64,000 bases of DNA from JAEZVV01 sp036652035 (GCA_036652035.1 JAVVWR010000001.1:70316-134315), one strand, 5' to 3'; positions 26,027 to 34,583 are shown, counted from the first letter of the stretch. Program-made: numbers and translations. Notes: a model not told the origin generated them from the letters alone.

Positions 26027-26761
26027 TCATGACTTGCCGGCGATATGAGCCAGGTCCCAGCCGCTGGCCGCCACCGCCAAGCGCGCCGCATCGGCCGGAC
26101 CGGCCAGATTGCCGCCCCAGCGCAGTTCCGCCTTGGGCGGACGCGGCAGCGAGCTGAGCAATCTTTCATGCAGGGTACGCGCCGCCGCTTCTTCCAGATC
26201 GGCGAAAACAAGCCGGAAAGCCAGCCCGTCAGAACGCATCGAGAGCGTGGCCAGTTCGGCCGCCGCCGCCGCCACCGCCGTCGCGGTCGGCCCGACAAGC
26301 AGGATCGCCTCTCCCTTGAGGTCATCGACCCGCGCCGCTTCGAGCGCCAGCAAGACGATGTCGGCGCCAGGCGCGGCATGGGCGATCGCGCTCATCAGGC
26401 TGAGCCGGTGCGCCGCCGCCTGCTCGATCGCGCGCGCCGCCGGCGCCACCCGCAGCCGCGGCGCGGCCGGCAACAAGACCTCGCTCAAGGCGCGCTCGCC
26501 CGCCAGACCATGGAACAGATCGAAGCGGGCACGCTGCCCCAGCTCATGCGCCAGGTTCTGGCGCGCCGCGTCGAGCACCAGGGTGCGGTCGCCCGCGGCG
26601 GCAAATGCGCGCGCGAGCTGCGCCAGAGCCAGGCCACGGCGCGTCGATTTGGCGTCGGGAACGATCACCGGCAAGAGCCGTGCGCCGCGCGGCGCAAACA
26701 GCCGGCGCAGGCCCGCCGCCTGATCCGACGACGCGGGCGTGGGCAGGCACAACTCAGACAT
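26027..26761 (-). CDS. flhG: FlhG (FleN/YlxH)-like protein lacking the P-loop
   Basis: 244 aa, shorter than usual FlhG (about 270-300). The position between flhF and fliA and the N-terminal DQAAGLR (D13-R19), the motif by which FlhG stimulates the GTPase of FlhF, support the call. Where a MinD/ParA-type ATPase has GKGGVGKT, this protein has VIVPDAKSTRRGLALAQLAR with no P-loop glycines or paired lysines. The DxxxG/switch regions are also degenerate (VLDAARQNLAHELGQ). It should therefore not bind ATP in the usual way; control of flagellar number or placement would have to rely on FlhF contact alone. The start overlaps the end of flhF by 8 nt. Confidence 0.8.
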   Translation of the reverse strand: MSELCLPTPASSDQAAGLRRLFAPRGARLLPVIVPDAKSTRRGLALAQLARAFAAAGDRTLVLDAARQNLAHELGQRARFDLFHGLAGERALSEVLLPAAPRLRVAPAARAIEQAAAHRLSLMSAIAHAAPGADIVLLALEAARVDDLKGEAILLVGPTATAVAAAAAELATLSMRSDGLAFRLVFADLEEAAARTLHERLLSSLPRPPKAELRWGGNLAGPADAARLAVAASGWDLAHIAGKS

Positions 26762-28232
26762 GCACCGCCTCTCGCATCGTGAACGAGGCCTGCGCCAGCA
26801 GCGCCGCCTCGCCCTGTTCGAGCACGAAATTGGCCGCGCCGGGCTTGAGCGCCAGGTGCGTGAGCACCGAGGCCTTGGCGGCGTGCCAGTCTTCCGGCAC
26901 GCGCTGGCCGTTGGTCAAGCCCATCAGCATCAGCTTGTGGCGCAAGACCACATCGACCGCGCCGCCGATGCGAACCGCCTCGTCGAGCTTGGTGAGAATG
27001 GCGCCCGCGCATTCGCTCGCGCGCCAGGCGCGCGCCACGTCTTCGAGCGTCTCGGCGTGCGAGGCGGCGTTGAGCATCAGGACCCGCCGCACGCCCAGTT
27101 CGTCGAGCATGCGGATCGTTTCGCCCAGGCGTTGGTCGCGCTGCGACACGCCGCAGCTGTCGATCAGGACCAGCTTCTTGTGCTGCATCGAGTCGAGCAG
27201 TTCGGCCAGGGTCTCGCCGTCCTGCGCCAGGTGGACTGGAACGCCCAGGATTCGGCCGTAGGTGCGCAGCTGTTCATGAGCGCCGATCCGGTACGAGTCG
27301 AGCGTGATCAGCCCCAGGCTGTCGGCGCCGTGGCGCACCGCAAAGCGCGCCGCCAGCTTGGCCACGGTGGTGGTCTTGCCGACGCCGGTCGGTCCGACCA
27401 GGGCGAACACACCGCCGCACTCGAACAGGCTCTCGCCATTGCCGGCGCAACGCAGATTGCGCGCCAGAACCTCGGCCAGCCACTCGTCACCGCCCTTGGC
27501 GTCGCGGTCGGCGGGGGCGCGCGAGGCCACGTCGCGCGCGAGCTTGGGCGAAAAGCCGGCGGTCAGCAGCCGCGTCATCAACTGCGCCTGGACCGGATGG
27601 CGGCGCTGCGCCTCGTTCATGGTGAGCGCCTGCAGTTGGCCTTCGAGCAGCGAGCGCATGGCATGGACTTCGGCCAACAAGGCGTCATCGCGCGAGGGCG
27701 CGGCACGGCGCAGCGGTTCGACCACGGGCTCGACCACCGGCTCGCGCCGGACGGCCGCGCGCGGCTCGGGCCGGGGCGCGGGCTGACGCGGCGCGGCGGG
27801 CAAAGGCTGGAGCAGAGCGGCCGGGCGGACCGGCGTGATGGGCGACGTGAGGGGCGACGTGATGGACGACGTGAGGGGCACCGTGGCGCGCCGCGGCGGC
27901 GCGGGCTCTTCCTCGTGTTCGGCGGCCGCCACGTCGTCGTACAGGGAGAGCGCCGGCGCCACGCTCGCGCGGGGCGCGGCGGCACCGCGCCGGCGCAGGT
28001 AATCCTCGAAGGTTTCCGGCTCGCTGCGCGCGGCCGCCGGCGCGGGCTCGGCCTCGCGGGCGGCGGCGCGATCGACGAAAGCGTCAACCGCATCCGGGCC
28101 ACAGGCCAGGATCTCGACGCTGTTGTCGCCGCTGCGCTTGTTCGACAGGATGATGGCCTCGTCGCCCAGCTCGCGCCGCACCAGGCTCATTGCCTCACGC
28201 GAGTTCGCGGCCACGTAGCGCTTGATCGTCAT
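26754..28232 (-). CDS. flhF: FlhF: SRP-type GTPase for flagellar placement
   Basis: 492 aa. Membrane-associated GTPase that marks the pole or site for new flagella. N-terminal B domain MTIKRYVAANSREAMSLVRR then ELGDEAIILSNKRSG; a long Pro/Ala/Arg-rich linker (about residues 55-190); then NG domain with P-loop LVGPTGVGKTTTVAKLA (about 275-292), LITLDSYRIGAHEQL, VLIDSCGVSQRD (G3; family DTAG is here DSCG) and LTKLDEAVRIGG. The linker contains a 12-bp DNA repeat giving PLTS-(S/P)-IT units. Upstream flhA, downstream flhG. Confidence 0.95.
   Translation of the reverse strand: MTIKRYVAANSREAMSLVRRELGDEAIILSNKRSGDNSVEILACGPDAVDAFVDRAAAREAEPAPAAARSEPETFEDYLRRRGAAAPRASVAPALSLYDDVAAAEHEEEPAPPRRATVPLTSSITSPLTSPITPVRPAALLQPLPAAPRQPAPRPEPRAAVRREPVVEPVVEPLRRAAPSRDDALLAEVHAMRSLLEGQLQALTMNEAQRRHPVQAQLMTRLLTAGFSPKLARDVASRAPADRDAKGGDEWLAEVLARNLRCAGNGESLFECGGVFALVGPTGVGKTTTVAKLAARFAVRHGADSLGLITLDSYRIGAHEQLRTYGRILGVPVHLAQDGETLAELLDSMQHKKLVLIDSCGVSQRDQRLGETIRMLDELGVRRVLMLNAASHAETLEDVARAWRASECAGAILTKLDEAVRIGGAVDVVLRHKLMLMGLTNGQRVPEDWHAAKASVLTHLALKPGAANFVLEQGEAALLAQASFTMREAVHV
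27841..27876. repeat. 12-bp tandem repeat in the flhF linker
   Basis: Three consecutive 12-bp units of the form GRCGACGTGAKG (27841-27852, 27853-27864, 27865-27876), with partial units on either side. The repeat length is a multiple of three, so copy-number change would only lengthen or shorten the linker. Confidence 0.75.
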
Positions 28233-28248
28233 GTCCTAGCCCTTGTTG

Positions 28249-30339
28249 TCACTGTTGGTTCGCTCCGCCCAGCACGGTGCTGACGCGGATGTTGGCGGTT
28301 TCCGGAACTTCGAGATGCCCCAGCACCCGCAAGCGGGGAGCGGCACGCTTCAAGAGGCGAGCCAGCGGCACGCGCAGTTTGTCGGGCACCAGCAGCGCGG
28401 CCGGCAGCCCCATGTCTTCCTGGCGTTGTGCCGCGGCGGTCGCGCCTTTTTGCAGCAGATCGGCCAGACCCGGCTCGATCGCCGGCGTGTCGGTCGCCAC
28501 CAGCGACTGCACCAGGACGCGTTCGAGTTCGGGATCGAGCGCGATCAGCGACAGCTCTTTGGTGTTGCCGAACATGTCCTGGGCAATCGCGGCGCGCAGG
28601 GCGCTGCGCACGGCGGCGGTGAGCTCGGCCGCGTCGGTGCTGCGGCCGGCCGCGTCGGCGAGCGACTCGACAATGGTGCGGAAGTCGCGGATATGGACGC
28701 CTTCTTCCAGCAGATTGCCCAGCACGCGCTGCAAGGTCGCAACGGGGATGAGTTTGGGCACCAGCTCGTCGATCAGCTTCGGGCTCTGGCGACCGATGTG
28801 TTCGATCAGCTCCTGCACCTCGGCGCGGCCCAGCAACTGACCCGCGTGGGTGAGCATGAGCTGGTTGATGTGGGTGGCGACCACGGTCGCGCAATCGACC
28901 ACGGTGTAGCCCAGCACTTGGGCCGCGTCGCGCTGGGCGCTTTCGATCCAGGTCGCGGGCAGGCCGAAAGCCGGGTCGCGGGTGGCGGTGCCGGGAATGC
29001 TCTGCGTCACCCCGCCCGGGTTGATCGCCAGCCACATGCCGTTGAAGGCTTCGGCCTCGCCGATCACCACGCCCTTCAACAAGACCCGGTAGCCCGAGGG
29101 CTTCAAATCCAGGTTGTCGCGGATGTGAACCGCGGGCGGCAGAAAGCCAATGTCCTGCGCGAACTTCTTGCGGATCGCCTTGATGCGCTTCAAGAGCTCA
29201 CCATCGGCGCCGCGGTCGACCAGGGGAATCAGGCGGTAGCCGACTTCCAGCCCCAGCACATCGACCATCTGCACGTCGTCCCAGCTGGCCTCGGCGGCGG
29301 GCTGCGCCGCGGCCGCGGCCTGCGCTTGCTCGGTCACCTTTTTCTCGACCGGTTCGGCCCGCTGCGTCAGCCACCACGCCGCGTAGCCGCAGCCCGCGGC
29401 GAGCAGCAGGAAAACGAAGGTCGGCATGCCGGGAACGATGCCGATCAGCGCCATGATGCCGGCGGTGATGCCAAGCGCGCGCGGCGCGGCAAACAGCTGC
29501 TCGATGATCTGCCCGCCCATGTCGCCGCCAGTCTTGTCGACGCGCGAGACGATCAGGCCGGCGGCGATCGAGATCACCAGCGCCGGGATCTGCGCCACCA
29601 GGCCGTCGCCGATCGCCAGCAGCACGTAGTTGTCGACCGCCCGGTCGAGCGTCAGACCGTGGCTGACCATGCCGATCACCAGGCCGCCGACCATGTTGAT
29701 GAACAGGATCATCATGCCGGCGACGGCGTCGCCGCGGACGAACTTGCTCGCGCCGTCCATGGCGCCATAGAAGTCGGCCTCCTGCGCCACTTCGACGCGC
29801 CGCGCCCGGGCTTGCTTCTCGTCGAGCAGGCCGGCGTTGAGGTCGGCGTCGATCGCCATCTGCTTGCCGGGCATGGCGTCGAGCGTGAAGCGCGCCGCCA
29901 CTTCCGCGATCCGGCCCGCGCCCTTGGTCACCACGATGAAGTTGATGATCACCAGGATCGCGAACACGATCAGGCCGACCGCGAAATTGCCGCCAATCAC
30001 AAAGTGGCCGAAGGCCTCGACCACCTTGCCCGCGGCGTCGGGGCCGGTGTGGCCGTTCATCAGCACCGCACGAGTCGAAGCCACGTTGAGCGAAAGCCGC
30101 ATCAGCGTGGTCAAGAGCAGCACCGACGGGAAGACCGCGAAATCGAGCGGCCGCTTGGTGTAGACCGCGACCAGCAACACCACCAGCGCGAGCGCGATGT
30201 TGAAGGTAAAGAGCAGGTCCAGCACGAAGGGCGGCAGCGGCAGGATCATCATCGCCAGCATGGCGAGAATGACCATTGGCAGCGCCAGCCCCTGCCAGGG
30301 CATGGCGCGCACCCACGGGTGATTGAGCAGAGCCTGCAT
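28249..30339 (-). CDS. flhA: FlhA: flagellar type III export gate protein
   Basis: 696 aa, normal length. Inner-membrane channel and energy-coupling component of the export gate, with a large cytosolic domain that docks substrates and chaperones. About eight membrane segments in the first 330 residues, with the highly conserved cytosolic FHIPEP loop region seen as ARFTLDAMPGKQMAIDADLN and AEVAQEADFYGAMDGASKFV. The soluble C-terminal domain follows (DVLGLEVGYRLIPLVD, FLPPAVHIRDNLDL, VVDCATVVATHINQLM). 16 nt before flhF, 2 nt after flhB. Confidence 0.97.
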   Translation of the reverse strand: MQALLNHPWVRAMPWQGLALPMVILAMLAMMILPLPPFVLDLLFTFNIALALVVLLVAVYTKRPLDFAVFPSVLLLTTLMRLSLNVASTRAVLMNGHTGPDAAGKVVEAFGHFVIGGNFAVGLIVFAILVIINFIVVTKGAGRIAEVAARFTLDAMPGKQMAIDADLNAGLLDEKQARARRVEVAQEADFYGAMDGASKFVRGDAVAGMMILFINMVGGLVIGMVSHGLTLDRAVDNYVLLAIGDGLVAQIPALVISIAAGLIVSRVDKTGGDMGGQIIEQLFAAPRALGITAGIMALIGIVPGMPTFVFLLLAAGCGYAAWWLTQRAEPVEKKVTEQAQAAAAAQPAAEASWDDVQMVDVLGLEVGYRLIPLVDRGADGELLKRIKAIRKKFAQDIGFLPPAVHIRDNLDLKPSGYRVLLKGVVIGEAEAFNGMWLAINPGGVTQSIPGTATRDPAFGLPATWIESAQRDAAQVLGYTVVDCATVVATHINQLMLTHAGQLLGRAEVQELIEHIGRQSPKLIDELVPKLIPVATLQRVLGNLLEEGVHIRDFRTIVESLADAAGRSTDAAELTAAVRSALRAAIAQDMFGNTKELSLIALDPELERVLVQSLVATDTPAIEPGLADLLQKGATAAAQRQEDMGLPAALLVPDKLRVPLARLLKRAAPRLRVLGHLEVPETANIRVSTVLGGANQQ

Positions 30340-30341
30340 CG

Positions 30342-31487
30342 TCAGGTCACCACGGCAGAAGCCGGATCAAGCTCGAGCGGCACCTCGAGCGCGGTCGGCT
30401 CGGTCGGGCGCGGCGCCTGCCCCACGGCGAAACGCTTCAACTGGTAAACGTAGGCCAGCACCGCGGCCACGGCGTTGTAGAGCGCGACCGGAACCTCCTC
30501 GCCAATCTCGACGTGGCGGTGCAGCGCGCGCGCCAGCGGCGGCGCTTCCAGCCGGGGCACGCCGGCTTCCCGCGCCAGTTCGCGGATCCTGGCCGCCACC
30601 GCGTCGGCGCCCTTGGCCACCACCATCGGCGCCCGCGTGCCTTCGGTGTACTTGATCGCCACCGCGTAGTGAGTCGGGTTGGTCACCACCACGTCGGCGG
30701 TGGGCACGGCGGCCATCATGCGGCGCCGGGCCATTTCACGCTGGACCTGGCGGATGCGCGCCTTGACGTGCGGATCGCCATCGCTTTCCTTCTGCTCGCG
30801 CTTGGCTTCCTGCAGCGTCATCTTGAGTTTCGAGTGGTGCTGGAACAGCTGGAACGGCACGTCGATCGCGGCCGCGGCCGCGAGCGTTCCGACCATCAAG
30901 CTGAAGGCGAGCACGAACATGCCGCCAAAGTGCGCCACCGCCGCCGGCAGCGACTGCTGCGCGAGCGAGGCGAATTCGTCAAGGTGACTGGCGACATACC
31001 AGAAGCCCACCGCCCCGAGCAGGATCGCGATCAGGATCACCTTGCCCAGCTGCACCAGCGACTGGAGCGAGAACATGCGCTTGAAGCCCGCCAGCGGCGA
31101 AAGCTTGGAGAGCTTGGGCTCCATCGACGCCCACGAGAAAACCCAGCCACCCACCAACAGGGGCGCAGCCACCGCCGCCACCACCAGCAGCGCCAGCAGC
31201 GGCGCCACGGCCCACAGAGCCTCGCCCGCGAGCATCACCAGACGCTCGGCCATGCGGGTTGGAACGGTGGCAGCCTCGGCGTCGAAGCTGAGTCCGGCAC
31301 GCATCACCCGCCGCGCGGATTCGAACATCGAACCCGACAACCACAGAAAGCCACCCGCAGCCCCCCCCAGCACCGCCAGGTGGGCGAGGTCGCGCGAACG
31401 CGGCACGCGGCCTTCGCGGCGTGCATCGTCAAGCCGTTTCTGGGACGGCTCTAAATTGCGTTCTTGGTCGTCGTTGGGTTCGGACAT
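30342..31487 (-). CDS. flhB: FlhB: flagellar export substrate-specificity switch
   Basis: 381 aa. Inner-membrane gate protein; its cytosolic tail autocleaves at NPTH to change export from hook to filament substrates. N-terminus EKTEEPS-like ERNLEPSQKRLDDARREGRV, four membrane helices (about 35-230), then VVVTNPTHYAVAIKY with the intact NPTH site near residue 264-270 and the C-terminal APPLARALHRHVEIGEEVP. First gene of flhBAFG-fliA, with a FliA-type promoter upstream. Confidence 0.97.
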   Translation of the reverse strand: MSEPNDDQERNLEPSQKRLDDARREGRVPRSRDLAHLAVLGGAAGGFLWLSGSMFESARRVMRAGLSFDAEAATVPTRMAERLVMLAGEALWAVAPLLALLVVAAVAAPLLVGGWVFSWASMEPKLSKLSPLAGFKRMFSLQSLVQLGKVILIAILLGAVGFWYVASHLDEFASLAQQSLPAAVAHFGGMFVLAFSLMVGTLAAAAAIDVPFQLFQHHSKLKMTLQEAKREQKESDGDPHVKARIRQVQREMARRRMMAAVPTADVVVTNPTHYAVAIKYTEGTRAPMVVAKGADAVAARIRELAREAGVPRLEAPPLARALHRHVEIGEEVPVALYNAVAAVLAYVYQLKRFAVGQAPRPTEPTALEVPLELDPASAVVT

Positions 31488-31547
31488 GGCGCAGGGATTT
31501 CGACTGCCTGCGCATTATTCGATTTGGCGCGTCAATCCAATTGGCGA

Positions 31548-31574
31548 ATATCGGCCGGAAAGCCGCCCAATTGA
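31548..31574 (-). promoter_or_regulatory. Candidate FliA promoter of flhB-flhA-flhF-flhG-fliA
   Basis: On the minus strand TCAATTGG, 11 nt, GCCGATAT. The -10 box matches 7 of 8, the -35 box is weaker, the spacing is exact. It lies about 60 nt before the flhB start. Confidence 0.55.
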
Positions 31575-31668
31575 GACTGCTGTTTTCACGCAGCGGCCAG
31601 CGCTCACACCCCATCGGCAGCCTGACGACTCCCGCGCCCGCGCCCAACCCGGTCGGGCGGACGCGGAT

Positions 31669-32424
31669 TCAACCCGCCAGCTTGCGGCTCTCGACCTGCA
31701 GCAAGTGGATGTAACGCTGCACCTGCATCTCGCTGGCCGCACTGATGCGAATGAACTCGCAACCGAACAAACGCTCGCCCCGTTCGCTGCGCGGCGCCTC
31801 GACATGGCGCACCCGCAGACTCAAGCGCAGGCCACCGACCCCGGGCAGATCCAGCTCGCAATCCTCGATCACCCGATCGTCCGGCAAGGTGCCGCGCGCC
31901 GGGTCCAGCGCCAAGCGCAGGCCGCCGATGCTGATGTCGGCTACCCGCAGCTCAAGCGTCTGATCGGGATGGTCGGGCTGGGGCTGGGGCACCCGCACGC
32001 TGGCCGGACGCGCCCGCGGCGTGCGCATGCGGAAGGTGTCGCGCCGCTGCAGACGCAACAATTTGATGGGCAGCGGCGCGGCCCAGGCCGGCTGGCCCTC
32101 GTGCATGACGGCGACCGCGCGCTCGGTGGCGAACTGCAGCTTGACCTGATCGACAAAACCCACCAGCACCAGGCGGCGCGCCGCACCAATGCGGCGATTG
32201 GCGTGCTCATCCGAAGCAAAGTCGAACAGGAAACTGCCGAGCTTGGCCTGCACCGCCAATACGTTGGTCACGGCGAAGGCGTCGATCCCGTCGCAATAGA
32301 CCGTGACCAGGACCCGCTCCTCGCACAGGCGACGCAGCAAGGCGTTGACCTCGACCGGCGAGCTCACCGAGTAACGCTCGATCTCGATCGAGTCGGGCTC
32401 GGGAAAAGGCGTTGTCATTCCCAT
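31669..32424 (-). CDS. ycgR: YcgR: c-di-GMP-binding flagellar brake
   Basis: 251 aa from ATG 32422-32424, coupled by TGATG to the upstream gene; an ATG two codons later is possible. N-terminal YcgR domain (about 15-120; LLRRLCEERVLVTVYCDGID) and C-terminal PilZ domain (about 125-245) with the c-di-GMP signature RRDTFR (RxxxR) and ADISIGGLRL (DxSxxG). On binding c-di-GMP, YcgR slows the motor by contacting FliG/MotA. A fitting partner is the diguanylate cyclase at 9908-11701. Confidence 0.92.
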   Translation of the reverse strand: MGMTTPFPEPDSIEIERYSVSSPVEVNALLRRLCEERVLVTVYCDGIDAFAVTNVLAVQAKLGSFLFDFASDEHANRRIGAARRLVLVGFVDQVKLQFATERAVAVMHEGQPAWAAPLPIKLLRLQRRDTFRMRTPRARPASVRVPQPQPDHPDQTLELRVADISIGGLRLALDPARGTLPDDRVIEDCELDLPGVGGLRLSLRVRHVEAPRSERGERLFGCEFIRISAASEMQVQRYIHLLQVESRKLAG

Positions 32425-32720
32425 CAGTTCCTGTCCTCGCTGCTGGGCAGCAGGGGGGGCCGCCGCTCGATCCGCCACACCCAGGCGAGCAGTTCGGCCA
32501 CCGCGATGTAAAGCGCGGGCGGGATCTCGGCGTCGAGTTCGACCTGCATCAGAAGCGCGACCAGTTCCTTGGATTCATGCACCGGCAGGCCGGCTTCGCG
32601 CGCGCGCCGGATGATCTCTTCGGCGAGCGGGCCGGCGCCCTTGGCGACCACGCGCGGCGCGGCGCCGTGTTCGGTTTCCGCCGCTCCGTAGGCCAGCACC
32701 GCGGCACGCCGGGTCGTCAT
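32424..32720 (-). CDS. FlhB C-terminal-domain-like protein (FlhX type)
   Basis: 98 aa. It resembles only the cytosolic tail of FlhB, from just after the NPTH site: AVLAYGAAETEHGAAPRVVA then KGAGPLAEEIIRRAREAGLPVHES, ending in the helix IPPALYIAVAELLAWVWRIE. It has no membrane segment and no NPTH. Such stand-alone proteins are known to be able to replace the cleaved FlhB tail in some bacteria. It lies between fliK and ycgR with ATGA-type overlaps on both sides, so it belongs to the same transcript as the hook-length ruler. Confidence 0.88.
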   Translation of the reverse strand: MTTRRAAVLAYGAAETEHGAAPRVVAKGAGPLAEEIIRRAREAGLPVHESKELVALLMQVELDAEIPPALYIAVAELLAWVWRIERRPPLLPSSEDRN

Positions 32721-33745
32721 GGGGCGTCCTCGGCCACCAGGCTCACCGGCTTGAGGCCGCGCGCGGCGAGCTGGGCCGAGAGCTGGTCGAGCTCGCTCGC
32801 GAGCAAGGCCCCGTGCGGGGCCACCAACTGCACGGCAACACTGTCGCCCGCCAGGCGCAGCCGGGCTTCGACCCGGCCCAGACGGGGCAGCTCAAGCACC
32901 AGGCGGGCGTTGTAAACCGCGGCCACCGATTCCTGGCCACCGCCCGCCGCCCCCGCCTCGCGCTCAATTGCCACCACCAGCGGCTGCCCCGGCCAAGCCG
33001 GCAGCGCCAGCTCGATCACGTCGCGCTGCGACAGCGCGAGCTGAGCCACGACACGCTCGGCGCCGCCGGGCACCGCGCTGCTCCCATCCCGGTCCGCACT
33101 CGGCGGCGGCAGCCGGGCCAGCTCCTCGCGCAAGGTCTGCTCGCTGCGCTGTCCACGCAACCATTGCTTGAGGTGCGACTCGTAGAAGAGCCCGCTCATC
33201 TCCAGGGTGTAGCGCAAACGACCCGCCGCCCCCATCACATCCAGCGCGCGCCCGGGCTCGGCCAACAGCGCAGCGCGCTGCCCCAGCGCCACCGGCGTCT
33301 CAAGCGCAGCGCCGAGCAAAGCGTGTTGACGCGGCGCGGCGCCGGTCGCCGCCGCCAGCAGGCGGCCGATCAAGGAGGCATCGGGCGCGGCAGACGCCAC
33401 CGGGCTCGGCAGCGGCGCCGGTGCGGCCGGGGCCGCGCCCGGACCCGCCGGAGCGGCCAGCACGCTCAAGAGGCGATCGGCGAGCGCGGCCGGCAGCGCC
33501 ATCGGCCGGCCAGCGGCGATCAGGCTGGCGGATCCGTCCGCCGGCAAGACAAAACTGAGACGGGTCTGCGAGGCGCTCAGGCCACGCAACTCGCGCAGCA
33601 GTTCAGGGCGTGCACCCGCGGCCTCCAACGCCGCCAACACACGCTCAACCGCCACCGTGATCCGGCGACCTTGAGTGCCCTCGCCACGGGCTTCGCCCAG
33701 GGCACTCGCTGCGGTCACCGGCGCGATCGCAACGGGCGCGGCCAT
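32717..33745 (-). CDS. fliK: FliK: flagellar hook-length control protein
   Basis: 342 aa from ATG 33743-33745 (MAAPVAIAP). Exported ruler that triggers the FlhB switch when the hook is complete. Ala/Pro-rich N-terminal half, then GLFYESHLKQWLRGQRSEQ typical of the betaproteobacterial FliK type, and the globular C-terminal domain LRLAGDSVAVQLVAPHGALL with LDQLSAQLAARGLKPVSL. Low conservation in the N-terminal half is normal. 4 nt after fliT, overlapping the next gene by 4 nt. Confidence 0.9.
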   Translation of the reverse strand: MAAPVAIAPVTAASALGEARGEGTQGRRITVAVERVLAALEAAGARPELLRELRGLSASQTRLSFVLPADGSASLIAAGRPMALPAALADRLLSVLAAPAGPGAAPAAPAPLPSPVASAAPDASLIGRLLAAATGAAPRQHALLGAALETPVALGQRAALLAEPGRALDVMGAAGRLRYTLEMSGLFYESHLKQWLRGQRSEQTLREELARLPPPSADRDGSSAVPGGAERVVAQLALSQRDVIELALPAWPGQPLVVAIEREAGAAGGGQESVAAVYNARLVLELPRLGRVEARLRLAGDSVAVQLVAPHGALLASELDQLSAQLAARGLKPVSLVAEDAP

Positions 33746-33749
33746 CGCT

Positions 33750-34064
33750 TCAGTTGCTCGGCCCGGGAGCAAGCCATTGCTCGAGCCGGGCCAATGAGGG
33801 TTCGACGCGCCGACGAATTTCCGCGTCGTCTTCGAGAATGCTGCGCAACAGCTCCATCCGGCGCCCGCGCTCGGCATAGGCGAGCGACTGCGAGCGCGCC
33901 GCCGACTGCAGCGAGGCAATGCGGTCGCGGCATTCATCGGCGAGACGCTCGAAACCCGCGGCATCGCCCTCGCACGCGGCCGCCCGCATCGCGCGGCTGA
34001 TCGTTGCGACCGTTTCGTAATACTCGATCAGACGCCCCGGCGCAGCCGGACCACCCGTAGCCAT
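33750..34064 (-). CDS. fliT: FliT-like flagellar export chaperone
   Basis: 104 aa, helical. LIEYYETVATISRAMRAAAC and FERLADECRDRIASLQSAAR, ending in ILEDDAEIRRRVEPSLARLE, follow the FliT pattern. FliT is the cytosolic chaperone for the cap protein FliD and, in enterics, an FlhDC antagonist. Position directly after fliS (stop 34067, start 34064) supports it; weak conservation limits certainty. Confidence 0.85.
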   Translation of the reverse strand: MATGGPAAPGRLIEYYETVATISRAMRAAACEGDAAGFERLADECRDRIASLQSAARSQSLAYAERGRRMELLRSILEDDAEIRRRVEPSLARLEQWLAPGPSN

Positions 34065-34066
34065 GA

Positions 34067-34510
34067 TCAGGCCGCCACGGCCACTCGGGCGGCCACGGCG
34101 TTGGCCGCCGGGACCGCCGATGGCGCCGACCGGCCAATCTGCAACCAGGCCGAACGCAAATCGTTGAGCAAGCGCGCCACTTCAGCCAGGGCTTCGACGT
34201 CGTTGCGCAGATTGGCTTGCAGCAGGCGCATCACCATGTAGTCGTACAGCTCGGCCAGACGCTCGGCCAGGGCGCCGCCCGCCTGGCGATCGAGCCCGGC
34301 CTTGAGGCCTTCGTCAACGATCCGGGTGGCGCGCGCGATAGCCTCGCACTTCTCGCTCACGCGGCCCGCCGCCAAGTGACCTTGCGCCCGATTGACCGCC
34401 GCGATGGCGCCGTCATAGAGCATGGCAACCAGGGCGTGCGGGTCGCTCGTGGCGACACCGGTTTCAACTGCCACGCGGGCATAGCCGCGGGCACCGTGAG
34501 CAAATGACAT
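34067..34510 (-). CDS. fliS: FliS: flagellin export chaperone
   Basis: 147 aa. Binds the C-terminus of flagellin in the cytosol and prevents early polymerisation. GYARVAVETGVATSDPHALV and AMLYDGAIAAVNRAQGHLA are the family signature; the C-terminal half (LAELYDYMVMRLLQANLRND and VARLLNDLRSAW) completes the four-helix bundle. A FliA-like promoter lies between fliD and this gene. Confidence 0.95.
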   Translation of the reverse strand: MSFAHGARGYARVAVETGVATSDPHALVAMLYDGAIAAVNRAQGHLAAGRVSEKCEAIARATRIVDEGLKAGLDRQAGGALAERLAELYDYMVMRLLQANLRNDVEALAEVARLLNDLRSAWLQIGRSAPSAVPAANAVAARVAVAA

Positions 34511-34556
34511 CGTGCTTCTCCCGTGCGGTCGACACGCAACCGTGTCTTCTCCCTGT

Positions 34557-34583
34557 TTATCGGAGCAAACGAGCCGGAATTGA
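34557..34583 (-). promoter_or_regulatory. Candidate FliA promoter of fliS-fliT-fliK
   Basis: On the minus strand TCAATTCC, 11 nt, TCCGATAA. The -10 box matches 7 of 8; the -35 box is only moderate; spacing is exact. 46 nt before the fliS ATG. Confidence 0.6.
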
